Source of the DNA: Microbacteriaceae bacterium
GTDB taxonomy: Bacteria; Actinomycetota; Actinomycetes; Actinomycetales; Microbacteriaceae
NCBI GenBank assembly: GCA_947455385.1
Contig: CANGNR010000066.1
Location: 1 to 6,773 of the forward strand
Length of the DNA stretch: 6,773 nt
Reading direction: 5' to 3'
Shown here: positions 6,151 through 6,773 of the stretch, piece by piece
Position numbering within the stretch: the stretch's first letter is position 1
Layout: each line of letters opens with the position of its first letter
The notes under the pieces: model-generated
What the model was told of the DNA's origin: nothing
What the model saw: the letters and a program-made list of their open reading frames with translations, nothing else
The model's database searches: none
Position numbers and translations under genes: made by a program

Positions 6151-6773
6151 ATGACTTCTGAAACCCGCCAACTTTCTGCGCCCGGGGGCATTGGCTCGAA
6201 GGCCAAGGCCTACCTTGCGCTCACTAAACCGCGGGTTATCGAACTGCTTCTCATCACCACGCTGCCGACCATGATCTTGGCTCACCGCGGCATGCCAAAC
6301 CTTTGGCTGGTGCTCGCGACTCTCGTGGGTGGAGCCTTCTCGGCAGGTTCGGCCAACGCATTCAACTGCTACATCGACGCCGACATCGACAAGATCATGG
6401 GCCGCACCAAGGGTCGTCCGCTGGTTACCGGCGAACTCACCAAGCGCGAGGCATACGTCTTCGCCTGGGTGCTGGGTCTGGTATCCGTGTTGTGGCTGGG
6501 GCTTCTCACCAACTGGCTCGCGGCCGCGCTCTCGGTAGCCGCCATCCTGTTTTATGTGTTCATCTACACGCTGCTGCTCAAGCGTCGCACTCCGCAGAAC
6601 ATCGTCTGGGGTGGAGCGGCCGGTTCGATGCCGGTTTTGATCGGCTGGGCCGCGACCACCGGCACGGTCGACATCGGCGCGTGGATTCTGTTTCTGGTGA
6701 TCTTCCTCTGGACGCCACCGCACTACTGGCCGCTTTCGATGCGCTACCGCGAGGACTATGCGGCCGCAGGAGT
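6151..6773 (+). CDS. ctaB: Protoheme IX farnesyltransferase (heme O synthase), C-terminus cut off by the window edge
   Basis: An integral membrane UbiA-family prenyltransferase that adds a farnesyl group to heme B, giving heme O, the precursor of heme A for the aa3-type cytochrome c oxidase. The first 207 codons of a usual length near 300 are present. After a short polar N-terminus comes LTKPRVIELL (24-33), entering the first membrane helix. Further hydrophobic segments lie near 51-70, 104-120, 122-143, 150-168 and 176-190. The cytoplasmic loop NCYIDADIDKIMGRTKGRPL (72-91) carries the N-x3-D-x3-D motif (N72, D76, D80) that binds Mg2+-diphosphate. KRRTPQNIVWGGAAGSMP (144-161) and WTPPHYWPL (187-195) are typical of heme O synthases rather than other UbiA enzymes. 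ATG at 6151 is preferred; an in-frame TTG at 6142 would add three residues. Also named cyoE in other bacteria. It is divergent from tkt, an arrangement known from Corynebacterium and relatives. Confidence 0.96.
   Translation, partial: MTSETRQLSAPGGIGSKAKAYLALTKPRVIELLLITTLPTMILAHRGMPNLWLVLATLVGGAFSAGSANAFNCYIDADIDKIMGRTKGRPLVTGELTKREAYVFAWVLGLVSVLWLGLLTNWLAAALSVAAILFYVFIYTLLLKRRTPQNIVWGGAAGSMPVLIGWAATTGTVDIGAWILFLVIFLWTPPHYWPLSMRYREDYAAAG

Noticed and set aside
6136..6723. 195-aa minus-strand frame opposite ctaB
   Set aside because: Codon-complement register of ctaB. The translation is charged and of low complexity with no motif, whereas ctaB has clear UbiA-family motifs.
1..6773. A previously undescribed biological system
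   Set aside because: All five genes belong to well-known families in a known actinobacterial gene order. No defence genes, mobile elements, arrays, unknown proteins or compositional breaks are visible.

Overview
The window holds a central-carbon gene cluster from a high-GC Gram-positive bacterium (Actinomycetota). The gene order tkt-tal-pgi-zwf with a divergent ctaB, the mycobacterial-type transaldolase, the actinobacterial-style Zwf N-terminus and the GC-rich codon use all point there. Order Micrococcales, perhaps Microbacteriaceae, is my best guess. It rests on recalled gene order rather than any search.

Layout. On the minus strand, read from right to left, lie tkt (5962-3869), tal (3829-2723), pgi (2723-1122) and zwf (from 1112, running off the left edge). 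Junctions are tight: 39 nt between tkt and tal, a 1-nt TAATG overlap between tal and pgi, and 9 nt between pgi and zwf. This looks like one operon. On the plus strand the first 207 codons of ctaB (6151 onward) run off the right edge. The only sizeable non-coding stretch is the 188-bp divergent region 5963-6150. It must hold promoter information for both directions and contains a short palindrome, a GC-rich hairpin and two interleaved short repeats. No gene-free stretch exceeds 300 bases. I see no tRNA, rRNA, CRISPR array, insertion sequence or terminator.

How the genes work together. Zwf commits glucose 6-phosphate to the oxidative pentose phosphate pathway and makes NADPH. Tkt and Tal interconvert the pentose phosphates with fructose 6-phosphate and glyceraldehyde 3-phosphate. 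Pgi turns fructose 6-phosphate back to glucose 6-phosphate, so the four enzymes can run a cyclic pathway as well as feed glycolysis. In related genomes opcA and pgl usually follow zwf; they would lie beyond the left edge. CtaB makes heme O for the respiratory oxidase. It shares the promoter region with the operon but not its pathway.

Novelty. The coding content is conserved and ordinary; I found no undescribed system. Points worth a second look are the two TTG starts with identical Shine-Dalgarno geometry (tkt, zwf), the tal/pgi overlap where other bacteria have a fused protein, the palindrome, hairpin and repeats of the divergent region, and a possible leaderless ctaB start.
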